Shown piece after piece: positions 44,663-54,226 of a DNA stretch of 64,000 bases. The position numbers and the translations under genes were made by a program. The notes under the pieces were generated by a model. It worked only from the letters and a program-made list of their open reading frames with translations, ran no database searches and was not told where the DNA came from. Numbering within the stretch: position 1 is the stretch's first letter; every line of letters begins with the position of its first letter. The DNA is from Sunxiuqinia sp963677175 (GTDB lineage Bacteria > Bacteroidota > Bacteroidia > Bacteroidales > Prolixibacteraceae), in assembly GCA_963677175.2 (NCBI GenBank), contig CAXXES010000004.1:1612001-1676000 (forward strand), written 5' to 3'.

Positions 44663-47272
44663 ATGAAAGAAAGTCCGGTCATAGCGAAACTAAACAAGCA
44701 GGATAAGCATCCCGGGAATTACTATTGGTTGCGTTCCGAAGGCTTGAAGCATATTCAGGAACTATCGGGGCGTGTGTGGACGGATTACAATACACACGAT
44801 CCGGGGGTGACCATTCTGGAAATTTTGTGCTTTGCGCTCACCGACCTGGATTACCGCATCAATTTCCCGATTGCTGATTTGTTGGCCGAAGAAAAAGACA
44901 ATGAACAGGCTATGCACCAGCAGTTTTTGTCGGCAATAAGAGCCTTACCCTCACGACCAGTGAGTATCGCCGATTATCGCAAGTTACTGATTGATATTCC
45001 CGGCGTAAAAAATGCCTGGCTGCAAAAGGGCGAAGGTGAAATCCCTCTTTATTTCGATAAGGAGAAAGAGGAGCTGACAACTTTGACAGGTGGTTCAACA
45101 TCGCTTGAACCGATTGAGATTAATGGCTTATATCGAGTACTTATTGAATTTGATGAGGACCTGGGGAATGCGAACGAAAAACAGGTTTTGGCTGAGGTTT
45201 ACCGTCGCTTGAACGCAAACCGGAACTTGTGTGAAGCTTTTACCGGCGTGGATGCCGTCATTCCTCAGGACTTCATCATTTGTGGTGAAATTGGTTTGGC
45301 TGCCGGTGTAACTATTGAAAAGGTAGAGGCCCGGATTCTTTTCGAAGTTCAGAATTACCTCTCACCGTCTGTTCGTTCTTACAGCTTGCAACAGCTATTG
45401 GACAAAGGCAAGAAAGCTGAAGAGATTTTTGAAGGGCCTCTGTATCAGGACTCAGATCAGTTGTTTACTGGTGGATTTACCGATGATGATGAACTACAGG
45501 CATCCAGCTTGAAAGCAACGATTTACCTGTCCGATTTGATTCACCTGATCATGGATATTGATGGGGTTGAGTCGGTTCGCGATTTGATCATCAAACCCAA
45601 TATGGCTCAGTTACCCGAGAACTGGGACAAGTGGGTGGTTTCGATTGAAGAGAACAGGCAGGCGCGGCTTGATACCGATTTGTCACGCTTTGTATTCTAC
45701 AAGGATTTGCTGGCCTTTCGCTCCGATCAGGAGCTGGTTGATGCCGAACTGGCTCAATTGAATGCCGCCGAAAAGGCCGCGCAGGAAGCAGTAAAGGTTA
45801 GTGATTTGCCCATGATTAGCGGGGAATTTGTCGATCCGGCTTCGTATTTCTCAGTAGCCAGCGAATTTCCGGTGAATTATGGCATTGGCGAAATTGGCTT
45901 GCCCGGCAATGCATCCAATGTGCGTAAAGCCCAGGCCCGGCAACTGAAGGCCTTCCTGTTGTTTTTCGATCAATTGATGGCCAATTATTTCGCTCAATTG
46001 TCCCGGGTGAAGGAGTTGTTTTCAACCGATAGCGCCATTAAGCAGACTTACTTCAGCCAACTGGTGGAAGGGATGGAGGACCGGGAAAATCTGTTTGCCG
46101 ATTGGGACAATGTATCGGAGCAATTGAAACAATTAGGCGAAGATGAAGCCTTGTTTTATACACGTCGCCACCAGTTCCTGGATCATTTGTTGGCCCGGTT
46201 TAATGAGCAGTTCAACGACTATGTTCTGCTGATGTATTCCCTGTCGGGCGAATTGGCCGAACGCGATGAAATGATGGAAGACAAAGCCAACTTCCTGCAA
46301 AATTACGAATGGATCTCACGGCATCGGGGGGGAGGATTCGACTTCACCTTGAAAGATGAATTGTGGGATACCCTCAATGTGTCGGGGCTGCAACACCGGG
46401 TGGCCAACTTGCTTGGTATCCGAAACTACAAACGGCGTGATCTGGCGCGCATTCATTACGACATTTACGATGAAAAAGATGATGATGACCTGACGGAATA
46501 CCGCTTTCGGGTGATCGACAGCGAAACGGATAAAATTTTAATCAGCAGCAGTACCCGGTACCTGGATAAGAATGATTGCATTGCCGAGATGAAAGCCTGC
46601 GTAAGTTACGGGGTCGATCTGGAAAATTATGAATTGAAAGAGACAAGCGACGGGCGCTACTATTTCAATATAACGGATTCGACCAAAGAAGTGATTGGCC
46701 GGCGGATTGAGTATTTCGAAACTCCCGAAGAACGGGCCGACGCGATCAAGTATCTGCGCCGCTTTTTACGCGCAAACTACAACAGCGAAGGACTCTTCGT
46801 AGTTGAGCATGTATTGCTTCGCCCACATGTGAAAGGACATCCGGTGTTTACGATTTGTTCAAGCGATGATTCTGATTGCATTTTTAAAGATCCGTATTCG
46901 TACCAGATTTCGGTGGTCTTGCCGGCTTGGGAAAAACGATTTCAAAACATGGATTTCCGAAAGTTTGTGGAAAAAACGATCCGGCAGGAAACACCGGCCC
47001 ATATCTTTCCGAAAATTTGTTGGGTAGACGAAATCCAGTTGTCCGAGTTTGAAGAATGCTACCAGGAGTGGTTGTTTGGCCAGGCAATCTTTCCTAAAGA
47101 AGCCACACAGTATAAAAATGCGTTGGGCAATTTGCTGGATATTCTGATTCGGTTGAATTCGGTTTATCCGCAGGGAACTTTGCACGATTGCGTGGATGGT
47201 GGTGATGAGAATCCTATAATTTTGAATTTAACAAGCCTGGGATCGATGAAAAATAAGGATCAGAAAGAATGA
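44663..47272 (+). CDS. baseplate protein (Pvc12/Afp12-like)
   Basis: An 869-residue protein whose opening LRSEGLKHIQELSGRVWTDY and THDPGVTILEILCFALTDLD are typical of the second large baseplate protein of injection systems. The middle contains two long helical stretches (about residues 400-560) and the C-terminus is beta-rich (SEGLFVVEHVLLRPH). The gene follows the baseplate J gene after 5 bp. Position and N-terminus support the wedge role, but the C-terminal domains are not assigned. Confidence 0.8.
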   Translation: MKESPVIAKLNKQDKHPGNYYWLRSEGLKHIQELSGRVWTDYNTHDPGVTILEILCFALTDLDYRINFPIADLLAEEKDNEQAMHQQFLSAIRALPSRPVSIADYRKLLIDIPGVKNAWLQKGEGEIPLYFDKEKEELTTLTGGSTSLEPIEINGLYRVLIEFDEDLGNANEKQVLAEVYRRLNANRNLCEAFTGVDAVIPQDFIICGEIGLAAGVTIEKVEARILFEVQNYLSPSVRSYSLQQLLDKGKKAEEIFEGPLYQDSDQLFTGGFTDDDELQASSLKATIYLSDLIHLIMDIDGVESVRDLIIKPNMAQLPENWDKWVVSIEENRQARLDTDLSRFVFYKDLLAFRSDQELVDAELAQLNAAEKAAQEAVKVSDLPMISGEFVDPASYFSVASEFPVNYGIGEIGLPGNASNVRKAQARQLKAFLLFFDQLMANYFAQLSRVKELFSTDSAIKQTYFSQLVEGMEDRENLFADWDNVSEQLKQLGEDEALFYTRRHQFLDHLLARFNEQFNDYVLLMYSLSGELAERDEMMEDKANFLQNYEWISRHRGGGFDFTLKDELWDTLNVSGLQHRVANLLGIRNYKRRDLARIHYDIYDEKDDDDLTEYRFRVIDSETDKILISSSTRYLDKNDCIAEMKACVSYGVDLENYELKETSDGRYYFNITDSTKEVIGRRIEYFETPEERADAIKYLRRFLRANYNSEGLFVVEHVLLRPHVKGHPVFTICSSDDSDCIFKDPYSYQISVVLPAWEKRFQNMDFRKFVEKTIRQETPAHIFPKICWVDEIQLSEFEECYQEWLFGQAIFPKEATQYKNALGNLLDILIRLNSVYPQGTLHDCVDGGDENPIILNLTSLGSMKNKDQKE

Positions 47273-47335
47273 CGCTATCGAAAATAGACAGGATAAATGA
47301 TAAGCAAAAGCAGCAACTTTTTAAGAAACAGCATC

Positions 47336-50044
47336 ATGGAAGATAATTTATTAAAATTGAAAAACAGACTGGATTATTTCCCGGTGTTTGAGGAAAATCA
47401 GGTCTTAACGGAAGAACAGCTCAACCAGGTGGTGACTTATCTCGATCAGCAAACCCGTTTGAGCCGTCGGAATTTACATGGCTACGGAACCGTTTGTGGT
47501 TTACATCTTAGCATGGTTAACCGGCAGATCCAGCTTTCCAAAGGTTGTGGGTTAACCAGTGACGGCGATTTGCTGGAATGGCCCTCGGATACGACTTTCC
47601 CAAACGTCAGGCTGTTTAAGGATGAGCATGTCAAATATCCCATGTTTCAGAATGCCGTTGTTTACGAATTGCTGCCGGCGGGAGTAAAAAGGGAGGAGCA
47701 GTTTAGCTTTACCCGGTTTAGCCAGCAAACGGAGAAAAAGCTGAGTGATTTTGCCGCCCTGCTTTATCTGGAAAGCTATGTGTTCGATCCGGACATATGC
47801 ACCGGCGGTGACTGTGACAACAAAGGGCGAACACAGTACAATCAGTTGCGGGTGCTGTTGGTTCCAAAGTCAATGGCTTCGAAGCAGGTTAGCTTACTTT
47901 CAGCCGGCAAATCCTTTTTCCAGCTCAGCAAACTTTCGATTCAGCGTTTGGTGCTTACGCCCGGATCGATTGATAGTTATACCAAGCTGGCCAACGCTTA
48001 TCAATCGATCATTTCATCAACCAGTCAATCGCTGCAAGCAGCTCTGAAATCAGCCTATTCGCAATTAAGTTTTCTGCTTTCAGATTCATTTAATAGCCAG
48101 GATCCGACGCCGGGATGGAATAAGAAATTGGCCCAGCTGGCCGGAGCTTCTACCACTGCAGGCAAGCAATACCGGTATGCCTTTCTCAAAGACCTGGTAC
48201 AGGCCTACAACGAATTTGCAGACTCCTGCTACCAGTTGAATGTGGCTTGTTTGCCGGATATTAACTTGTCGCCCAAACATTTGTTTATTGGCGATGCCGC
48301 TGTGCAGATCGAAGATAAGAAAGATCCTTTCCGCCAGCATTTTGTGGAAACCCCATACCAATCTTACGGAAAAGAAAGGCTCCGGCAGTGTTTGTTTCTT
48401 TTCAAGCGAATTGGCGCTCTCATTGGGGCCGCCGATTTTACGGATCGACAAGCGCTGAAGATTACGCCCTCAAAATTGCATGCCAAGGTGGGCGAAAAGG
48501 CGATACCAGTGTACTACCAGGTTAACAGCGAAGTCAGGCTCTTTGAAAACTGGGATTTCGAACGGTCACAAAAGGATGAGGAGGCTGGCATTTATTCGTA
48601 CCACGCGCCGGAGTATTCGCAATTGCCCGAGGTTCGGAGTCCGCTGAGTTATGATTTGACAGCTTACGATCATTTCCGGGTCGAAGGACATTTGGGACAG
48701 CCATTCCGGACGGCATTTGAAACGCTGCAAAGCATGATCCGGGCGCACAACTTGCCGATAAAAGTGCTACCCATTATGATTGAAACGGATTTAAAACGCG
48801 CGTGGGTGTGGCCGGGCTTGAAGTATTATGGGATGGACATTCTACACAAACTTTACCGCGATGAACTGGTCAACAATCTGAATGAGTTAAAAGTGTTCAA
48901 TGTGGAGCTAAACAGCAAGGTGCAGGCAGCCAATGATGAAGAGCTGCCTCCATTGAATATCGAATCCAATTCTCTGTCGGTGAAAGCATTCACGGCGCAG
49001 CAAACCAATTTGGTCAACCAGAAAATAACTGAAACGAAGAGTTTTCTGGCCAAATCCATTGTTGACTTTGATCATGCTTCTTTCGAAAATAATTATAAGC
49101 AAGTGGTGTCTCAGGGAGCGATGCTCAACAAAGGCATTAAAGGCGTGACATTCGCTTCGGCCTACACACCGCTTGAAAAAACGGTGAATAATATCAACTT
49201 CAGCAAGCTGAAAGGACTGGCCGATTTGATCAAAAACAGGGGGGAGAAAGACAAGGAGAAATCGATGCTTCAAACCTTTATTGAAGGGCATCCAGGGCTG
49301 GAACACACGGGTGGCGTGCCTCGCGGCGGAACATTCGTTTTGCTTTACAGCTCGTCAAATGGCACGGTCGTGGCCGATATGAGTCTGCCATACTGGTATG
49401 TGGATGAGCCGGTTTCGGAAGTACCCGAAGAGTCGGATGTTTCGGACAACAACCTGGTGCTGGACTGGAAGTTCAACAACGACCTTTTTGTGTACACCAA
49501 CCAAAACAGCAAGCTGAAAGACAGTATTTCGAAACTGAACCTGCAGCTCGATCAGTATAAGTTTGATCTGGATACACAAAAAACCAATCTCAATTCGTAT
49601 CAGGGAAGTATTAATACGCTCATTCAAACCATCCCCAACTACCAAATTGACTATGGAAGTATTGGCGGTCTTAACACCAATGTGAAGGATCGTGAGCTGG
49701 CCAATAACCTGGGCTTGCTTAACCAGATGAATGAATACAAAATGCGCCTGGAAAACCAAATCAATACTGGCGGCGCTACTGATGCGGAAAAGGCGGTTTA
49801 CAATGATATGGAACTGGTCATGGCCGGCATTGTAGAAGACACGATTGTAAAAACCTCCAAAACATCGACTGATATTACCAAGGATAGCGATGAAGCCAAA
49901 TCTCTGGAAATGATAGCTAATGTGACCAAGAACCTGAAAAATGAAGGTGCCATCAGTAAAGTGCGGAATACCGTGGAGAGTATCAAAACAGAATCCACAG
50001 CAAAGGAGTATTACTCAGCCAAGTTGAATATGTTTAATTTTTAA
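47336..50044 (+). CDS. large injection-system protein with LHGYGTVCGL domain, unknown role
   Basis: A protein of about 902 residues. Residues about 25-60 (LTEEQLNQVVTYLDQQTRLS and LHGYGTVCGLHL) resemble a widespread N-terminal domain of proteins in contractile-injection loci, whose function I do not know. The centre is mixed, and residues about 720-770 (SKLKDSISKLNLQLDQYKFD) form a coiled coil. I start at 47336 because the ATG precedes EDNLLKLKNRL and the upstream frame lacks family character. The 63-bp gap before it is the largest between structural genes. No fibre-like gene is found elsewhere, so it may be the fibre, cage or tail-associated component. Confidence 0.65.
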   Translation: MEDNLLKLKNRLDYFPVFEENQVLTEEQLNQVVTYLDQQTRLSRRNLHGYGTVCGLHLSMVNRQIQLSKGCGLTSDGDLLEWPSDTTFPNVRLFKDEHVKYPMFQNAVVYELLPAGVKREEQFSFTRFSQQTEKKLSDFAALLYLESYVFDPDICTGGDCDNKGRTQYNQLRVLLVPKSMASKQVSLLSAGKSFFQLSKLSIQRLVLTPGSIDSYTKLANAYQSIISSTSQSLQAALKSAYSQLSFLLSDSFNSQDPTPGWNKKLAQLAGASTTAGKQYRYAFLKDLVQAYNEFADSCYQLNVACLPDINLSPKHLFIGDAAVQIEDKKDPFRQHFVETPYQSYGKERLRQCLFLFKRIGALIGAADFTDRQALKITPSKLHAKVGEKAIPVYYQVNSEVRLFENWDFERSQKDEEAGIYSYHAPEYSQLPEVRSPLSYDLTAYDHFRVEGHLGQPFRTAFETLQSMIRAHNLPIKVLPIMIETDLKRAWVWPGLKYYGMDILHKLYRDELVNNLNELKVFNVELNSKVQAANDEELPPLNIESNSLSVKAFTAQQTNLVNQKITETKSFLAKSIVDFDHASFENNYKQVVSQGAMLNKGIKGVTFASAYTPLEKTVNNINFSKLKGLADLIKNRGEKDKEKSMLQTFIEGHPGLEHTGGVPRGGTFVLLYSSSNGTVVADMSLPYWYVDEPVSEVPEESDVSDNNLVLDWKFNNDLFVYTNQNSKLKDSISKLNLQLDQYKFDLDTQKTNLNSYQGSINTLIQTIPNYQIDYGSIGGLNTNVKDRELANNLGLLNQMNEYKMRLENQINTGGATDAEKAVYNDMELVMAGIVEDTIVKTSKTSTDITKDSDEAKSLEMIANVTKNLKNEGAISKVRNTVESIKTESTAKEYYSAKLNMFNF

Positions 50045-50065
50045 ATTGAATAACACTCCACGATT

Positions 50066-51574
50066 ATGAAAAAGGCCAATACACATATCATTCAGGATTT
50101 TCGGATAGAGTTTGACCTGGAGAATCAGAAAAGTGGTAAACAGGTATTGGGCTCGGCCAATGAGCTGTTGAAAGCTAAGATCATTCCGATCACCGAACGG
50201 GTTTTAGATGAATGGGCCGATGAGAACAGGCATATTCAGCTGGATCGTTTGGAAATTGACTTGGGCACCATTCCGCTGGATGAATTCATGGATGCCTTAC
50301 CCGATGCCTATGAGAAGCAAATCAAAGAAACACTCAAAAGGCTTTTCAGTCGCGATACAACGGGAACAAAAGAAAAGATCCGGCAAGGCCGGGAAACGGA
50401 TGCTTTGTTGGATCAGCTCCTTTTTTATCTGAAAGAAGGCTTTTGCCCCTGGCATCATCATCAGGAAGCTTATAAAACGCCTGATGATTTGGTTGTACTG
50501 GTGCTCAATTCATCCAAGACAAATTTGAAAGAGCAGCTCAAGCCTTTGCTCAAACATGATGATCTTGTCAACCGGCTGGTCGGTTCACTGGAACCCGACA
50601 CGCTGGATCTGTTGCTGGCTGAATTGACCTTTTCGGATGCTGCTACCCAGGCCCTGCTGCTGACCGGAGAGTTAGTCCGGTACGGTCATCTCAGGCAGTT
50701 GCAATTTAGTCGCGACCAAGTTGGACTGGCGGTTTACCGGCAGGCATTTCGGAGGGCTACCCGTGACGTGGTGATCTTTTCAGGAAAAACTGTTGCTCTT
50801 ATTTTGCACGACTTGTTTCGTGTACTGGATTTGGAAAGGGACCAGTGGGCGGAGTTCAGCAGTGAATTTGTGAGCTTTGCCCAAAATGAGCGGTTTTTCT
50901 CGCAATTCGAAGATCTGCCAGACCAATTGCAAAAAATTGGAAAGCCCGGCTTTTCGGTTCAGGTTAGGCTCAGTCCGGACACCAAAAAAGACGGTGAGTT
51001 GGAAACAGAACGAGAAGCGCATGATGCGCCTGATTACGAACCAGAAGCAAAGGAACAAGAGGAGCATGATTCACTTGTGTGCAACCTCAACAATGCCGGC
51101 TTGGTGCTGCTGTATCCCTACCTCAAAACGATTTTTAGCAGACTAAAGTGGCTGCACAAAGAACGATTTGTCAGTAGCGATACGCAATCCAAAGCGCTAT
51201 TGCTGACCGATTACCTTGCTTTTGGCGGGGAAGGTGTAGCCACCGAAAACCAGATGATCCTCAATAAAATCCTTTGTGGTGTTGAGCCGAAAGCATCGTT
51301 CAATCCGCTGCTTATTCTTTCTGAAAACGAAAAGCAGGAAGCCGATGACCTGCTCAGTTCAGCCATTAAACATTGGGTGGTGCTTAAAAATACTTCGCCC
51401 GAAGGTTACCGTCATTCGTTTTTGAAGCGCCACGGGGTGCTCAAATTTCGGGAAGAAAGCTGGCACTTGCAGGTTGAACGCAAAAGCTACGATATGCTTC
51501 TTGAGTCGCTGCCCTATACGCTTAGCTTGATTCAATTACCGTGGATGAAAAATAAACTGGCTGTAGAATGGTAA
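50066..51574 (+). CDS. tape-measure protein of contractile injection system (Pvc14/Afp14-like)
   Basis: A 502-residue protein of the CIS tape-measure family, which sets the tube length during assembly. The N-terminal HIIQDFRIEFDLENQ, the segment ENRHIQLDRLEIDLGTIPLD and the conserved helical middle NNAGLVLLYPYLKTIFSRL match the family pattern. At 502 residues it is on the short side, which suggests a short tube if length scales with the protein. Its stop overlaps the ATPase start by 7 bp. Confidence 0.85.
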   Translation: MKKANTHIIQDFRIEFDLENQKSGKQVLGSANELLKAKIIPITERVLDEWADENRHIQLDRLEIDLGTIPLDEFMDALPDAYEKQIKETLKRLFSRDTTGTKEKIRQGRETDALLDQLLFYLKEGFCPWHHHQEAYKTPDDLVVLVLNSSKTNLKEQLKPLLKHDDLVNRLVGSLEPDTLDLLLAELTFSDAATQALLLTGELVRYGHLRQLQFSRDQVGLAVYRQAFRRATRDVVIFSGKTVALILHDLFRVLDLERDQWAEFSSEFVSFAQNERFFSQFEDLPDQLQKIGKPGFSVQVRLSPDTKKDGELETEREAHDAPDYEPEAKEQEEHDSLVCNLNNAGLVLLYPYLKTIFSRLKWLHKERFVSSDTQSKALLLTDYLAFGGEGVATENQMILNKILCGVEPKASFNPLLILSENEKQEADDLLSSAIKHWVVLKNTSPEGYRHSFLKRHGVLKFREESWHLQVERKSYDMLLESLPYTLSLIQLPWMKNKLAVEW

Positions 51575-52920
51575 CAGAAAGCTTCATCCGAAATGCCTCG
51601 TCATTGGAACGTGAACTGCAATGGTTTACAATGGTTACCGACGCGCGCTTAAAGCTTTACCTTAAGCAGGAGTGCGCCTTCGAATCGATCTTTGACATGG
51701 AGCCGCCGGTGTATAAAACGAATGAGTCTATTTATTCCGAGTTTATTCAATACTACCATTTGTCGTTTGCCGAGCGGGTGCTGCTTGTTTTGGCTTTAGT
51801 TCCGCATATCAAACCCGAACTGCTTGATCCGCTCTTTGCATCGAACGGACAAACCAACCGAGGATGGACCGAGTTTGGCGGCATCCAGGGAAAAAACCAC
51901 GGGGGGTTTATGCCGACTGGCGAGACCTTCATTTTTATCATGACTGGCGGCTCACTAAAAGATCGTTTTGCTTTGACGGACGTTTTCGGTGCTGAACATG
52001 TCTTTGCCAAGCACCAGATTTTACAGTTGGATCATGCGCCCGATGGCGAGCCTTTCTTATCGGGCACGATTCAGATCTCTCGCGATATTTTGGATTACCT
52101 CACTGTTGGCGAAGTTCACCAGCCGGTAATGAGTTCACGCTTTCCGGCCAAGCGGATTACCACGGAGCGCGAGTGGGGCGATTTGGTGGTGGATGAGAAA
52201 ACGTTTCAACAGATTGACGAGATTAAAACCTGGCTCGACTATGGAAACGCCTTGCTCTATGATTGGGGAATGAGTAAAAAACTGCGAAAAGGTTATCGCT
52301 GTTTGTTTTACGGCCCGCCGGGAACCGGTAAAACCATGACCGCCTGTTTGCTGGGTAAGGATACCAACCGCGATGTATACCGGATTGATTTGTCGCTGGT
52401 GGTTTCGAAATACATTGGAGAAACGGAGAAAAACCTGTCGAATATTTTCAATCAGGCCGAAAACAAAAACTGGATCTTGTTTTTTGATGAGGCCGATGCA
52501 CTCTTTGGAAAACGAACCAGCGTTTCGGATGCGCACGACCGCTATGCCAACCAGGAAGTTTCGTACTTGCTGCAACGCATTGAAGATTACAACGGGCTGG
52601 TCCTGCTGGCTTCAAACCAAAAGGATAATATGGACGAAGCGTTTACTCGTCGGTTCGACAACATCATCAACTTTAGCCTGCCGCGTCCCGACCAGCGACT
52701 GAAAATCTGGGAGCAGGCGTTTGCAGCGAAATCGACCTTAGCCGGCGATATTTCGCTTAAGGAGATTGCCAAAGGCTACGAACTCTCGGGTGGAGCAATT
52801 ATGAATGCCGTAGGCTACGCATCGCTGATGACTTTGAAAAAGAACTCGCACGAAATCAGTAAATCTGATCTGATTGCCGGGGTAAAAAAGGAATATACGA
52901 AAGAAGGACGGACGGTTTGA
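51568..52920 (+). CDS. AAA+ ATPase of contractile injection system (Pvc15/Afp15-like)
   Basis: A 450-residue ATPase. The N-terminal 220 residues are a family-specific domain, then Walker A GPPGTGKT at residues 249-256, Walker B FFDEADALFGKR near 305-315, and the arginine-finger region EAFTRRFDNIINF. Pvc15 and Afp15 are needed for cargo loading or maturation of the particle in Photorhabdus and Serratia. It lies directly before the probable cargo gene. Confidence 0.93.
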   Translation: MVTESFIRNASSLERELQWFTMVTDARLKLYLKQECAFESIFDMEPPVYKTNESIYSEFIQYYHLSFAERVLLVLALVPHIKPELLDPLFASNGQTNRGWTEFGGIQGKNHGGFMPTGETFIFIMTGGSLKDRFALTDVFGAEHVFAKHQILQLDHAPDGEPFLSGTIQISRDILDYLTVGEVHQPVMSSRFPAKRITTEREWGDLVVDEKTFQQIDEIKTWLDYGNALLYDWGMSKKLRKGYRCLFYGPPGTGKTMTACLLGKDTNRDVYRIDLSLVVSKYIGETEKNLSNIFNQAENKNWILFFDEADALFGKRTSVSDAHDRYANQEVSYLLQRIEDYNGLVLLASNQKDNMDEAFTRRFDNIINFSLPRPDQRLKIWEQAFAAKSTLAGDISLKEIAKGYELSGGAIMNAVGYASLMTLKKNSHEISKSDLIAGVKKEYTKEGRTV

Positions 52921-52946
52921 GGGCATGATATGGAAGGTTGTCAATT

Positions 52947-54137
52947 ATGAAATTAAAAAACAGAGACGATATGAAACGGAACACACAGGAATTAAGTGAA
53001 ACACGAAGCAGGGCCGTTGCCAATACAGTGAGCCCGGTTCAAACCAAGCGAAATAACGATTTGCCCGAAGAACTGCAGGCAAAAATGGAAACCTCTTTTG
53101 GCTCCAATTTTTCGAATGTCAAAATTCATAAGAATTCAAAACAAGCAGCCAAATTGAATGCGCTTGCCTTTACGCAGGGCGAACAGATTCATTTTGCTCG
53201 GGGGCAGTTTAATCCTCATTCCAGTAAAGGAAAGAATATGATCGGTCATGAATTCACACATATTGTACAGCAACGAAAGGGAATTGTCCAGCCTACTGGA
53301 ATCATAGCCAAAAACCATTTATTAAATGATAGTCAAAAATTAGAAAATCAAGCTGAGAGGTTTGGAAACAGGGCCGTGAATGGCAGTGCTGTAAATTTAG
53401 TTTCTCCACCGAATTTTGCTAGTTCTAAAGTGATACAAAAAACACCACCCGCTGCGGCAGCTGGTCTTTTTGGAATTGCAGGCCTGGAAGCAGTGGAAGC
53501 AATTACTTTGGGTTTGACTGCGGTTCAAGTTGGAGCTATGGGGCTACAACAATCTGGTAATTTGAGTTATTCACCAACTCATGTGTCCCGTTTAATGGAG
53601 GCAGAACCTAAACCTTATAGTCGAAGTTATACACACCAACTTTTTGGTGCGTTTGCTGAAAGTGGTTTTGGGAATGATTTTTCAAGAGCACAGTTTGAGT
53701 TAAAAGTGGATTCGAATGACTTTGGCGAAATTGTCGCCTTTGTCAGAAAGAATCAATCTCGAACTACCTCATTCGATAAATCTTCAATGTATGTTAATTT
53801 CACCAACTTAGGAATGTATCCCCGACAGGGCGGGGAACGTGACCCCAGAGCTTGGCCAATTCGAATGTCATATGAAGGCAATTATAACCCCTACGGAAAT
53901 GGTAATTGGGACTTTCAGGGGCAATTCGAATTTAATGCTTTTGGATATTTCAAAATCTTGGAACATGAAGTCGTCTCCCGGTCGCTTCTGGATATCGCAA
54001 TCTTTGGGTCGCCCGACGGCTATGTGTATAAATACGGAAATAGACTCTCGTATTCAATACCAGAACTCCCTGAATCGCAGCGTCGTATTCTTGATGAACG
54101 ATATGCGGATGACCCAAACTTCAATCCGGGTGAGTAG
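52947..54137 (+). CDS. DUF4157 protein, probable injected cargo with unknown C-terminal domain
   Basis: A 396-residue protein. Residues about 38-112 are the DUF4157 (eCIS core) domain, with FSNVKIHKNSKQAAKLNA and the zinc-protease-like motif HEFTHIVQQ, whose His101 and His105 form HExxH. A low-complexity Ala/Gly-rich helix (about 160-200) follows, which could span a membrane. The last ~190 residues (from SYSPTHVSRLMEAE) match no domain I can name; they are rich in Tyr, Phe and Asn and look beta-rich. The gene is more AT-rich than the particle genes. The start at 52947 is an ATG; a TTG three codons upstream and an ATG at 52971 are alternatives. I infer a toxin or effector. Confidence 0.75.
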   Translation: MKLKNRDDMKRNTQELSETRSRAVANTVSPVQTKRNNDLPEELQAKMETSFGSNFSNVKIHKNSKQAAKLNALAFTQGEQIHFARGQFNPHSSKGKNMIGHEFTHIVQQRKGIVQPTGIIAKNHLLNDSQKLENQAERFGNRAVNGSAVNLVSPPNFASSKVIQKTPPAAAAGLFGIAGLEAVEAITLGLTAVQVGAMGLQQSGNLSYSPTHVSRLMEAEPKPYSRSYTHQLFGAFAESGFGNDFSRAQFELKVDSNDFGEIVAFVRKNQSRTTSFDKSSMYVNFTNLGMYPRQGGERDPRAWPIRMSYEGNYNPYGNGNWDFQGQFEFNAFGYFKILEHEVVSRSLLDIAIFGSPDGYVYKYGNRLSYSIPELPESQRRILDERYADDPNFNPGE

Positions 54138-54161
54138 GTGTCCGCTTTTAATCTTAAAATT

Positions 54162-54226
54162 TGGAAATCGTCTGACATCCACTTCACGCATCATTTCGTA
54201 AATGCTTTCGAAGATTTGTTCGACAT
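54162..54226 (-). pseudogene. 65-bp fragment of an E1 dehydrogenase C-terminus
   Basis: This sequence matches the 3' end of the fused E1 gene (55262-55326) at 60 of 65 positions, and the last 40 bp are identical. It reads in the same frame, VEQIFESIYEMMREVDV and then RRFP. Four of the five differences are synonymous third-codon changes and one is Lys to Arg, so the source copy was evolving under coding constraint. It is truncated on its 5' side, and the sequence beyond is unrelated. Confidence 0.85.

Noticed and set aside
34198..54137. prophage or T6SS interpretation
   Set aside because: There are no capsid, portal, terminase, integrase or lysis genes, and no TssB/TssC pair, TssJ, TssL, TssM or ClpV. 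DUF4255, CIS tape-measure and AAA+ ATPase genes point to an extracellular injection system.
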